The notes beneath the pieces are model-generated. The model worked only from the letters and a program-made list of their open reading frames with translations, searched no databases and was not told where the DNA came from. A stretch of 33,617 nucleotides of DNA from Streptomyces sp. PH10-H1 (GTDB lineage: Bacteria; Actinomycetota; Actinomycetes; Streptomycetales; Streptomycetaceae): the NCBI RefSeq assembly GCF_030063355.1, contig NZ_JASISZ010000079.1:1-33617 (forward strand), in the 5' to 3' direction. This document shows, in pieces, positions 6,614 to 12,966 of the stretch; position 1 is the first letter of the stretch; each line of letters begins with the position of its first letter. The position numbers and the translations under genes were made by a program.

Positions 6614-7885
6614 ATGACCGAGAACCAACGCGGCACCGCCGCCGAGACCACCACGCTGCTGTTGTGTGGTGCTCATCTCACCGACGGCCGCACCGTCGAC
6701 GTGCGGCTGAGCAGCGCCCGCATCGAAGCCGTCGGCACCGCCGGCAGCCTCACCGCGGCGCCCGATCACGGCGATGCCGACGGGACCCGCATCGACCTGC
6801 GCGGCTACCTCCTGCTGCCCGCCCCCGCCGAACCGCACGCCCACCTCGACGCCGCTCTCACCGCCGACGCGCACATCTCGGCGGGCCCGCCCTCGTACGA
6901 ACCCCAGGACGTACAGCGCCGGGTCACCGAAGCGGCGCTCCTCCAGCTCGGGCACGGCGCCACCGCCATCCGCACCCACGTCCGGATCGGCGACATCCAG
7001 GGGCTGCGCACCCTCGAAGCCGTACTCCAGGCCCGCCGCGCGCTGCGCGGACTCGTCGACCTGCACGCCGTCGCCGTCCCCCGTCTCCTCACCGGCGCGG
7101 CCGGCGCCGACGGGCTCGCCGCGCTCCGCGACGCGCTCAAGATGGGCGCGGGCGTCGTCGGCGGCTGCCCCGACCTCGATCCCGACCCGAGCGGCTACGC
7201 CGAAGCCGTCCTCGCGGTCGCGGCCGAATTCGGCCTCCCCGTCGACCTGCACACGCAGGGTGACGACCCGGCCCGGCTCGCCCGGCTCACCGCCATGGCC
7301 GGCGGCCTGCGCCCCAGCGTCGTGATCGGCCCGTGCAACGGCCTCGCCCGGCTTCCGCAGGCCGCCGCAACCCGCGCCGCGGGCCAGCTCTCCGCGGCCG
7401 GCGTCTCCGTCGTATCCCTGCCGCAGGGCGGTTGCGGCGCGCTGGAGTCCGTACGCCGCGGCGCCGCCGGACTCCTCGCCCCGGTACGCGAACTGCGCGC
7501 GGCCGGAGTGCGTGTCGCCGCCGGCAGCGGGTCGCTGCGTGACCTCGCCAACCCCGTCGGACGCGGCGACCCCCTGGAGGCCGCTTTCCTCCTCACCTCT
7601 TACGGCGAATGCGGCGCGGCCGACGCGTACGACGCGGTCAGCGGCCAGGCGCGGGCGGTCCTGGGGCTGCCCGAGGTCCGGGTGGAGGCGGGCTTCCCCG
7701 CCGAACTGCTCGCCGTACGGGGCGAACGGATCGAAGGGGTGCTGTCGCTCGCGTACAGCCGCATCGTCATCCACCGGGGCCGCGTGGTCTCCCGCACCAG
7801 CGCCGTCCGCGAGTACTGCGACTCGGCGACCGCCGCCGCCCTCGACCTCCCCCGGCAGTCACGCAAGGACGACGGCCTCGCCTGA
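6614..7885 (+). CDS. Amidohydrolase-family protein, cytosine-deaminase-like, probably catalytically altered
   Basis: A 423-residue protein with a composite beta-sandwich and TIM barrel as in cytosine deaminase/Amidohydro_3. The strand-1 metal motif is present (EPHAHLD), as are 'IRTHVRIGD' and 'DLHTQGDDP'. However, the positions where cytosine deaminases carry HxxE, the strand-6 His and the strand-8 Asp read HTQG, 'IGPCNG' and 'AGSGSLRD', so most metal and acid ligands appear replaced. The enzyme may be inactive or use different chemistry; the alignment was done by eye. The ATG at 6614 follows GGAGG at 6603. The gene is single, transcribed away from the tRNA cluster and followed by an SDR-type gene. 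Substrate unknown. Confidence 0.8.
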   Translation: MTENQRGTAAETTTLLLCGAHLTDGRTVDVRLSSARIEAVGTAGSLTAAPDHGDADGTRIDLRGYLLLPAPAEPHAHLDAALTADAHISAGPPSYEPQDVQRRVTEAALLQLGHGATAIRTHVRIGDIQGLRTLEAVLQARRALRGLVDLHAVAVPRLLTGAAGADGLAALRDALKMGAGVVGGCPDLDPDPSGYAEAVLAVAAEFGLPVDLHTQGDDPARLARLTAMAGGLRPSVVIGPCNGLARLPQAAATRAAGQLSAAGVSVVSLPQGGCGALESVRRGAAGLLAPVRELRAAGVRVAAGSGSLRDLANPVGRGDPLEAAFLLTSYGECGAADAYDAVSGQARAVLGLPEVRVEAGFPAELLAVRGERIEGVLSLAYSRIVIHRGRVVSRTSAVREYCDSATAAALDLPRQSRKDDGLA

Positions 7886-8018
7886 GCCGCTGCCCGGCCG
7901 AACGGCCCCGCCGCGGCGGTTCGTTGACCCCTTTCGGGTGAACCGGCACCGCACTTGGTTATGCGCCGTTCACGCGGTGCACGCGCGCGAGACGCCCGGC
8001 GGGCGTAGCGTCGCAATC

Positions 8019-8681
8019 ATGCGCATTGTGATCGCAGGTGGACATGGACAGATCGCGTTGCGGCTGGAGCGACTGCTCGCCGCGCGCGGAGACGACGTGG
8101 CGGGCATCATCCGCAAACCGGAGCAGGCCGACGACCTGCGGGCCGCCGGGGCCGAGCCGATCGTCTGCGATCTGGAGTCGGCCTCCTTGGACGAGGTCGC
8201 GGCGGCACTGCGCGGCGCGGACGCGGCCGTCTTCGCGGCGGGCGCCGGCCCGGGCAGCGGCCCGGACCGCAAGAACTCCGTCGACCACGCCGCGGCCGTA
8301 CTCTTCGCCGACGCGGCCGAGCGGGCCGGAGCCCGCCGCTACGTCATCGTCTCCTCGATGGGCGCCGGGGCCGAACCCCGTCCCGGCACCGACCCGGTCT
8401 TCGCCCAGTACCTGCGCGCCAAGACCGCCGCCGACGCCGACCTGCGCGCCCGCACCGGCCTCGACTGGACGATCCTGCGCCCCGGCGCCCTCACCGACGA
8501 CCCGGGCACCGGCCGCGTCCAGCTCGCCGCGAGCACCGGCCGCGGCCCTGTCCCCCGCGACGACGTCGCCGCCGTCCTCGCCGAACTCCTCGACACCCCC
8601 GCCACGGCCGGCCTCACCCTGGAACTCATCGCGGGCCCCACCCCCATCCCGGTCGCCGTCAAGGACATCTCGGGCAACTGA
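8019..8681 (+). CDS. NAD(P)-binding atypical SDR (NmrA/epimerase-like)
   Basis: A 220-residue Rossmann protein. The N-terminal dinucleotide motif is MRIVIAGGHGQIALRL, followed by 'VCDLESASLDEVAAALRGADAAVFAAG' (second and third strands). 'YVIVSSMGAG' occupies the position of the SDR active-site strand, and 'LRPGALTDD' is typical of the NAD(P)H-binding PF13460 group. No YxxxK is obvious ('FAQYLRAKTAAD' holds YLRAK), so it may be a reductase, epimerase or redox sensor. The ATG at 8019 has no good ribosome site, so leaderless expression is possible. It is the last chromosomal gene before the integrated element. Confidence 0.85.
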   Translation: MRIVIAGGHGQIALRLERLLAARGDDVAGIIRKPEQADDLRAAGAEPIVCDLESASLDEVAAALRGADAAVFAAGAGPGSGPDRKNSVDHAAAVLFADAAERAGARRYVIVSSMGAGAEPRPGTDPVFAQYLRAKTAADADLRARTGLDWTILRPGALTDDPGTGRVQLAASTGRGPVPRDDVAAVLAELLDTPATAGLTLELIAGPTPIPVAVKDISGN

Positions 8682-8717
8682 CCCCACCCCGCCCCCGACC
8701 GCGCCACCACCAACGAA

Positions 8718-8761
8718 GAACGGCCCCCCGGACCGCGTTTCCGCAGTCCAGGGGGCCGTTC
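8718..8761. terminator. Chromosomal terminator originally downstream of tRNA-Tyr
   Basis: A 16-bp stem (GAACGGCCCCC-x-GGAC with its complement, one mismatch) with loop CGCGTTTCCGCA. It lies just outside attL and faces the 3' end of the tRNA-Tyr remnant. A related hairpin with the same GTTTCCGCAG loop sits outside the intact tRNA at 21243-21282. It can also serve the SDR gene from the other side. Confidence 0.75.
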
Positions 8762-8766
8762 TCGTC

Positions 8767-8823
8767 AATACCGTGGCGGCGCCAGGGTTCGAACCTGGGT
8801 AGGCTGAGCCGGCAGATTTACAG
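8767..8823. repeat. attL: 57-bp direct repeat (copy 1)
   Basis: Exact 57-bp match to 21285-21341. It covers the tRNA-Tyr 3' half from the anticodon loop to the 3' end plus 7 bp beyond. Sequence diverges at both edges (ACCGCG against TCTGCT on the tRNA-body side). This is the hybrid site left by site-specific integration. Confidence 0.93.
8774..8823 (-). pseudogene. tRNA-Tyr 3'-half remnant
   Basis: 50 nt identical to the 3' part of the intact tRNA-Tyr at 21292-21373: part of the anticodon arm, the long variable arm, the T-arm GGTTCGAACC and the acceptor 3' strand. There is no 5' half, so it is not a working tRNA. It is the displaced chromosomal end of the target gene. Confidence 0.9.
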
Positions 8824-8905
8824 ACCGCGCCGTGATCTAGCTCTGATCAGGCGCCTTTGTCGTCCTCGGGTGCCGCGCCCCACACGCACCCCACCACGCG
8901 CCAAC

Positions 8906-9709
8906 TCACCGCCTGCCGACCGCCAGTAGGTGTGAGCTGGCAGCGAGGAGTTCCGGGTAGTTCTCTGCCATGCGTGCCGCCGCCATGGCAGAGGCGATCA
9001 GGTCGTCCGTGGGCCCCTCGCCCGGCTGTTGCTCGGCTGCCTTAACGAGCGACCAAGCGGGCCCCTCGATGCCGAAGACCTGAACCTCCGTCAGCCCGGA
9101 GGCGGCCAACTCAGCCGCCAACTCTTCCGCGCGGTGGAAGTAGGCCACGGCGAACCCTCGCGCCCCGTCGTAGACAGCCGTCTCCAAGATCCTGGAGACG
9201 GAGTCATACATCCGCTCGGTATGCAGGTGGGCGTACGTGACGTGCTCAAAGAGTGACGCGTACCGGTTGATGGCCGCTGCGGCTACCAGGCCGCCCGGCT
9301 TCACCACGCGGACGGCTTCCGCCAGTGCCTTACTACGATCGCCGGGGTCCGGTAGGTGGTAGAGCGGTCCAAGCAGCTGCACGACGTCAAAGCTGCTGTC
9401 CGGCTCCCGCAGATCGCGTGCGTCCCCCAGGAACGCCGGGCACACAGCCGACGCGCTCTCGACATGGCGGGGCACTGGATCTACCAGAGTGACGTCGTAG
9501 CCGTCTTTCACCAGCCATTCGGCATGAATCCCTGTCCCCCCGCCCACGTCGAGCACGCGCGCTGGAGCTGGGGGCATGAAGCGTCGGAGGAGTTCCTGAG
9601 TTCGGACCAGCTCCATACGTCCGTCTGCCGAGTCACGCAGGCGGCTGTCCTCGTTCGCTGTCTCGCCGTAGTACCGCATCACGGAGGGAGCCAATTCGAG
9701 ATTCGACAT
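8906..9709 (-). CDS. Class I SAM-dependent methyltransferase (element cargo)
   Basis: A 267-residue Rossmann methyltransferase. Motif I is 'RVLDVGGGTGIHAEWL' (about residues 50-65), motif II ends 'VTLVDPVP', 'DARDLREPDSSFDVVQLLGPLYHL' covers motifs III-IV, and 'AVRVVKPGGLVAAA' is motif V. This is the UbiE/Methyltransf_11 type, which acts on small molecules more often than on DNA; the substrate is unknown. The ATG at 9707-9709 is 54 bp from the divergent GntR gene, and an operator-like palindrome lies in that gap, so the repressor probably controls it. The frame stays open upstream through the GntR gene, but that is a shadow. It is the outermost gene at the attL side, a typical place for cargo. 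Confidence 0.9.
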   Translation of the reverse strand: MSNLELAPSVMRYYGETANEDSRLRDSADGRMELVRTQELLRRFMPPAPARVLDVGGGTGIHAEWLVKDGYDVTLVDPVPRHVESASAVCPAFLGDARDLREPDSSFDVVQLLGPLYHLPDPGDRSKALAEAVRVVKPGGLVAAAAINRYASLFEHVTYAHLHTERMYDSVSRILETAVYDGARGFAVAYFHRAEELAAELAASGLTEVQVFGIEGPAWSLVKAAEQQPGEGPTDDLIASAMAAARMAENYPELLAASSHLLAVGRR

Positions 9710-9723
9710 GGTCGCAGTATCGT

Positions 9724-9745
9724 GTGTACCGGTGGACCAGTCCAG
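9724..9745. promoter_or_regulatory. GntR/KorSA-like operator 1, in the divergent promoter region
   Basis: A 22-bp site, core ACCGGTGGACCAGTCCAG, matching the inverted form of operator 3 (10599-10620) at 19 of 22 positions. It sits between the divergent methyltransferase and gntR starts, where binding would regulate both. Confidence 0.65.
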
Positions 9746-9763
9746 TGTGCGGAGAGGGAACCC

Positions 9764-10480
9764 ATGGCCGTTCTGAAGTACGAAGAGATCGCTGAGTCCC
9801 TGCGCGCCCGCATCGCCGCCGGTGAGTTCGCCCCTGGGGACACGATCCCGTCGGGCCGCGAACTGGCCGATCAATGGGACGTGTCTCGGGCGACCGCCAT
9901 CAAGGCCGTGGATGTCCTGCGTAATGACGGGGTGGTCGTTGCCAAACAGGGCACCGGATTCGTCATCACGGAGACCCCCGTGGCACGCCCCGCCGGCGCC
10001 CGCCGGGCAGGGTCCGCGCGCATCATGGGCGGGATGCCGTTCGTGCGCGTCGGTACGCCGGACTGGGCGGAGCCTCCCTCTCGTGTCGCCGTTGTGCTCG
10101 GACTCTCCCCCGGGGTGCAAGCGCTCCGGCGCATCCGCATCCTCCAGCTTCCGGGCGGATCTCCGAATAGCTGCGTAGAGGCGTGGTTCCCTCCGGAGAT
10201 CGCGGAAGCGGCACCACGCCTCGCAGACACAGCCCCCATCGCCGAAGGCACTACACGCTATGTCCGCCGGCAGACGGGACGGTTCCCGGTCGAGGGAGTG
10301 GACGTCACCACGGTGCGCCTCGCTACGGACGCGGAGGCGGAGCGCTTGGGGGTAGCCGCATCCGCCCCGGTCGCAGTACTCCTGCATACGGCGTACGACC
10401 AGGAAGGGCGTCCACTGGTCTGCGAGGAAGGCGTCACTCCCTCCTCGCTTTTCGAGCAGGTGGACACCTACGCGATGTAG
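9764..10480 (+). CDS. GntR/HutC-family repressor, KorSA-like transfer regulator
   Basis: A 238-residue regulator. The winged helix (residues 4-72) includes 'YEEIAESLRARIAAGEFAPG', 'IPSGRELADQWDVSRATAIKAVDVLRNDGVV' and 'KQGTGFVI'. The C-terminal UTRA-type domain (about 85-238) ends 'EEGVTPSSLFEQVDTYAM'. In pSAM2-type elements the GntR protein KorSA represses replication and transfer genes. Here three related palindromes, one upstream and two just downstream of the gene, are candidate operators. The ATG at 9764 follows GGAGAGGG. A terminator that contains operator 2 lies 16 bp past the stop. Effector unknown. Confidence 0.9.
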   Translation: MAVLKYEEIAESLRARIAAGEFAPGDTIPSGRELADQWDVSRATAIKAVDVLRNDGVVVAKQGTGFVITETPVARPAGARRAGSARIMGGMPFVRVGTPDWAEPPSRVAVVLGLSPGVQALRRIRILQLPGGSPNSCVEAWFPPEIAEAAPRLADTAPIAEGTTRYVRRQTGRFPVEGVDVTTVRLATDAEAERLGVAASAPVAVLLHTAYDQEGRPLVCEEGVTPSSLFEQVDTYAM

Positions 10481-10495
10481 ATAGGCCACCAAAGG

Positions 10496-10527
10496 AAGCT
10501 GGACCGGTCCGCCGGTCCAGCTTTTTT
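10496..10527 (+). terminator. Intrinsic terminator after the gntR gene
   Basis: AAGCTGGACCGG pairs perfectly with CCGGTCCAGCTT (12 bp) around the tetraloop TCCG. The final CTT of the stem runs into further T residues, giving a run of six Ts (10522-10527). The stem is also operator 2. Confidence 0.88.
10499..10520. promoter_or_regulatory. GntR/KorSA-like operator 2, embedded in the terminator
   Basis: CTGGACCGG and CCGGTCCAG arms enclose TCCG. It is identical to operator 3 except for the last centre base (G for A). If the repressor binds DNA here it could act as a roadblock at its own terminator. Confidence 0.6.
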
Positions 10528-10594
10528 GATGCCTCGTCAGGGTCTTTGAGCTGCGGTTTCTCGGAACGGCGCCCTACAACTCCAAATTCAGTAC

Positions 10595-10624
10595 TTGACT
10601 GGACCGGTCCACCGGTCCAGTCTT
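10595..10624 (+). promoter_or_regulatory. Probable transfer-operon promoter overlapping GntR operator 3 (10599-10620)
   Basis: TTGACT (10595-10600) is a good -35 box. The spacer and presumed -10 (AGTCTT or nearby, weak) are almost completely covered by the palindrome CTGGACCGG-TCCA-CCGGTCCAG. Binding there would exclude RNA polymerase. The first downstream ORF is at 10805 and the first sizeable gene at 10892. The -10 call is uncertain. Confidence 0.55.
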
Positions 10625-10804
10625 TGTCTTGTGACCGCAGTACCTCTCCGGAAGGTGGGGAGTGGCTGCGCCACATGGGCCCCGCACGGGGCCAAGGGGC
10701 CCGGGACAGATCGGGCCGAGGGTCCCGGAACCCTGGTCAACCGGAGGGCACAGACCGAAAGGTCACGTCTCTGCCTGAAACGGGAGCGCGCTCCCGAAGG
10801 AGAC
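10625..10804 (+). other. Structured leader of the transfer operon
   Basis: 180 bp without a convincing gene between the repressed promoter and the first ribosome site. It contains several small hairpins: GTGGC-TGC-GCCAC (10662-10674), GGCCCCG-CA-CGGGGCC (10678-10693) and GACC-GAAA-GGTC with a GNRA tetraloop (10753-10764). The perfect palindrome GGGAGCGCGCTCCC also lies near 10782-10795. The preceding stretch 10528-10594, between the gntR terminator and the -35 box, shows nothing recognisable. Confidence 0.5.
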
Positions 10805-10876
10805 ATGTACGGCAGCCCTGATGGTCGTAGGCCGGGTTCGACTCCCGGTCAGGGCGCTCCACATCCCTGCCGCTGA
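10805..10876 (+). CDS. Possible 23-residue leader peptide
   Basis: ATG at 10805 with a well-placed GAAGGAG (about 5 nt upstream) and a TGA at 10874-10876. It encodes 23 residues starting MYGSPDGRRPGSTPGQG, rich in Gly, Pro and Arg. The stop is 15 bp before the next gene's start. The ORF overlaps a tRNA-like structure (10815-10856), so the same sequence may be selected for RNA shape rather than protein. No family was recognised. It could be a translated leader controlling downstream expression. Confidence 0.4.
   Translation: MYGSPDGRRPGSTPGQGAPHPCR
10815..10856 (+). ncRNA. tRNA-like minihelix (acceptor stem stacked on T-arm)
   Basis: GCCCTGA (10815-10821) pairs perfectly with TCAGGGC (10849-10855). 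Directly inside it, CCGGG (10832-10836) and CCCGG (10844-10848) form a T-stem around TTCGACT, with the GGTTCGACTCC-type T-loop consensus, and a single G (10856) follows like a discriminator. Only 10 nt (TGGTCGTAGG) replace the D and anticodon arms. It reads like a tRNA gene with positions of about 12-44 deleted. Function unknown. Confidence 0.55.
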
Positions 10877-10891
10877 ATCGGAGTTCCGCTC

Positions 10892-11359
10892 ATGAGCGCT
10901 GCCACGTTCGCCGCTGTTTTCATCGCCCTGTACGTCGCTCACAGCGTGGGCGATCACTGGGTGCAGACCTCGCACCAGTCGCTGACCAAGGGCAAGCCCG
11001 GGTGGGTCGGTCGTCTGGCCGACGCCCGGCACGTCTCCACTCTGACGGCTACCAAGGTCGTGTTACTTCTGCCGGCCGCCGCCGTGCTGGGGCTGCACCT
11101 GTCCGCGCTGGGGCTAGTCGTCGGCCTGGGGGTCGACGCGGTCTCGCACGGCTGGGCGGACCGCCGCTCCACGCTGGCGTGGCTGGCCAAGGTCACCGGC
11201 AAGGCGGAGTTCTACCAGCTCGGCACCGACACCATGCACAGCACGACGGGCGCCGACGGCATCACCGGCAAGCACATCGGGACCGGCGCCTACGCGCTGG
11301 ACCAGAGCTTTCACCACCTGTGGCTGCTGGTCGCGGCGCTCATCATCGCCGCCGTCTGA
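10892..11359 (+). CDS. DUF3307-like membrane protein of the AICE transfer operon
   Basis: A 155-residue protein with four hydrophobic stretches (about residues 3-20, 50-72, 73-90 and 142-155). It begins 'FIALYVAHSVGDHWVQTSHQ', where the His/Asp/Gln pattern resembles DUF3307 proteins. A hydrophilic loop carries 'HSTTGADGITGKHIGTGAYALDQSFHHLW'. Similar small membrane proteins occur in AICE transfer operons, but their function is unproven; a role in membrane spread of the element is inferred from position only. The ATG at 10892 has GGAG 9 nt upstream. It is first of the sizeable genes in the operon. Confidence 0.7.
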   Translation: MSAATFAAVFIALYVAHSVGDHWVQTSHQSLTKGKPGWVGRLADARHVSTLTATKVVLLLPAAAVLGLHLSALGLVVGLGVDAVSHGWADRRSTLAWLAKVTGKAEFYQLGTDTMHSTTGADGITGKHIGTGAYALDQSFHHLWLLVAALIIAAV

Positions 11360-11393
11360 CCGGCCACCCGATCCCCACCCCACCCAACACGGC

Positions 11394-11423
11394 GCGGCTC
11401 CGGTGCTCGAACACCGGAGCCGC
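11394..11423. terminator. 12-bp hairpin between the DUF3307-like and DUF6284 genes
   Basis: GCGGCTCCGGTG pairs perfectly with CACCGGAGCCGC around CTCGAA. There is no T run. It may be a partial terminator or an mRNA-processing or stability element within the operon. Confidence 0.55.
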
Positions 11424-11459
11424 TGTAGGGCCGTGCATTCGATGAGGAGATACCGACCC

Positions 11460-11726
11460 ATGAGGTACATCGGCACTGTTCAGGCGGCTGTTACGGCCGC
11501 CGCGTTCGACCGTGAGCCCACCTTCGCGGAACTGGACGTCATCGAGGACGAGATGCCCGTGATCCGGGCGGAAGTTGAGCTGCTGGACGCACAGATCCGC
11601 ACGCTGGACCGCCCGGCCAACGAGCTGGACGTCCGGCGCATCCGCCGGGCCCGCCGCAAGGTGCTCGCGGCCCGCCGGGACCTGATCAACCGCACCGCCG
11701 ACACCGCGTCGGAGGCCGGCGCATGA
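11460..11726 (+). CDS. DUF6284-family small protein
   Basis: An 88-residue protein: 'TVQAAVTAAAFDREPTFAELDVIEDEMPVIRAEVELLDAQIRTL' (partly quoted), followed by a basic stretch 'RRIRRARRKVLAARRDL'. It is mostly predicted helix, with an acidic N-half and a basic C-half, and is soluble. Proteins of this kind (DUF6284) are recurrent in Streptomyces AICEs and have no known function. The start at 11460 uses GAGGAG 10 nt upstream; an in-frame ATG at 11442 lies at that ribosome site and is less likely. The stop overlaps the next gene by 4 bp (ATGA). Confidence 0.75.
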   Translation: MRYIGTVQAAVTAAAFDREPTFAELDVIEDEMPVIRAEVELLDAQIRTLDRPANELDVRRIRRARRKVLAARRDLINRTADTASEAGA

Positions 11727-12586
11727 ACCGGCGCGCTAAGACCCTGCTGGTCCTCGCGCTGGTCGTAGTCGTCGGGATGGCGTTCCGGGTGTCGTGGAAC
11801 GCGCTGCGGGACGTGGCCCGCACCATCGGCGCCGACGGTGCGGCAGCCACCCTGTACCCGTTCGTCGTCGATGGGCTGATGGCCCTGGCGTTGGTCGCCA
11901 CGCTCGTTCTAACGGGCGACTCCCGGCGCTTCGCCCTGCGGGTGCTGGCGACGTACACGCTCGCCTCGCTCGTCCTCAACTACGTGCACGGGCTCGTACC
12001 GCAGCTCCACAGAAACGCAGACGCCTGGGGCCGGTTGGCCGACTGGGGCCCCGCGAACTGGGCCCTGGTCCTGCTGGCCACCTCGTTGCCGGTCGGGTCG
12101 ATCTACTTCGGCTCCGACCTCGTGGCGAAGGTGCTGCACCACCGACCGGAGCCCCCTATCCAGCCGGAGGAACCGGCTGAACTCGTTGGAAATCGGTCTA
12201 CCCCTGACCTGGGAGAGTCGACGCCAGCCAATACCGCACAGGGGTTCGAATCACCGGATGTGGAGTCGGCTCCCACAGTCGAGCAGCGCCAGGAGTCGGC
12301 GCCGACCGTGTTGGTGCCGGTGCGTTCCCTCGCGGCGGCTGAACCGGCGCCGCGTCGGGCGACTGGTCGGGTGCCGAGTGTGGCCCGAACCCCCCGACTG
12401 GTCCGCACGGCGGACGACCTCCTGAGCGAGGCCAGGACGGCCACAGCCGACTGGTCGGACGCCGCATTGACCGGTGAGGCGATCCGTAAGGCGGTCCGCA
12501 CGTCGGCCGCGAACGCCCGGGCCCTGCGCGATGCACTGCGCGCTGAGCGGGACGCGGACGCGCCTACCGCTGAGGCGGTGTCCTGA
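11723..12586 (+). CDS. DUF2637-domain membrane protein (Spd-like)
   Basis: A 287-residue protein. The N-terminal half (about residues 7-135) has four membrane segments with 'AFRVSWNALRDVARTIGADGAAATLYPFVVDGLMALA', the hallmark of DUF2637. The C-terminal half is a polar Pro/Glu/Ala-rich cytosolic region ending in a helical, basic segment (about 230-280). DUF2637 proteins are near-universal in AICEs and Streptomyces plasmids and are thought to help spread of incoming DNA; that role is inferred from context. It is coupled to both neighbours by overlaps (ATGA at the start, TGATG at the end). Confidence 0.82.
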   Translation: MNRRAKTLLVLALVVVVGMAFRVSWNALRDVARTIGADGAAATLYPFVVDGLMALALVATLVLTGDSRRFALRVLATYTLASLVLNYVHGLVPQLHRNADAWGRLADWGPANWALVLLATSLPVGSIYFGSDLVAKVLHHRPEPPIQPEEPAELVGNRSTPDLGESTPANTAQGFESPDVESAPTVEQRQESAPTVLVPVRSLAAAEPAPRRATGRVPSVARTPRLVRTADDLLSEARTATADWSDAALTGEAIRKAVRTSAANARALRDALRAERDADAPTAEAVS

Positions 12587-12966
12587 TGCCCCTCACCTAC
12601 GGCAGGTGCCTGGCTTCGCCGGGTCCGGTGAGGACGCTGCCGCGCCACGTGTGGCGGTGTGCTCCGGATGGGTTGGCGACGCGCCGTCAGTTACGGGCTC
12701 TGGGCTTGCGTCCGGGTGGTCAGGGGGTGCAGGCCGAGGTCTTCCGGCCGCGTTATCGGCGTGGACCGCTGGTCGCCTATCTCTACCGCGTCGACCTGGC
12801 CAAGCCGGTCCGGCCGATGACGCCGGCCAAATACGCGGCGCTGGCCAAGGCCATGCAGGCCCGCCGTACCTGCCCCGTCTGCCGCACCGACGCCGGGTAC
12901 TGCATACCGGCCTCGCTCGGCATGTGCGTGCCCTGCGCCTATCCCACTGGATCGGAGACGTCGTGA
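12586..12966 (+). CDS. RRQRL-motif zinc-binding protein
   Basis: A 126-residue protein. A central 'DGLATRRQLRALGLRPGG' carries the motif for which the family is named, and a C-terminal zinc ribbon has CPVC and CVPC knuckles about 20 residues apart. It is common in AICE and plasmid transfer operons; DNA or RNA binding is plausible but unproven. The start shares one base with the stop of the DUF2637 gene, and its end overlaps the next gene by GTGA. Confidence 0.75.
   Translation: MPLTYGRCLASPGPVRTLPRHVWRCAPDGLATRRQLRALGLRPGGQGVQAEVFRPRYRRGPLVAYLYRVDLAKPVRPMTPAKYAALAKAMQARRTCPVCRTDAGYCIPASLGMCVPCAYPTGSETS

Noticed and set aside
6209..7774. 521-codon minus-strand ORF running over both tRNA genes and the amidohydrolase
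   Set aside because: It crosses two tRNA genes and is antisense to a motif-bearing gene with a good ribosome site.
7924..7960. TTGACC-like promoter before the SDR gene
   Set aside because: The only candidate -10 (GGTTAT) is 19-20 bp away and weak; not strong enough to list as a feature.
10784..10861. Full-length tRNA with GGAGCGC/GCGCTCC as acceptor stem
   Set aside because: The implied D-loop has four bases and lacks GG, the anticodon arm does not form, and extra bases separate T-stem and acceptor. The shorter minihelix at 10815-10856 fits far better.
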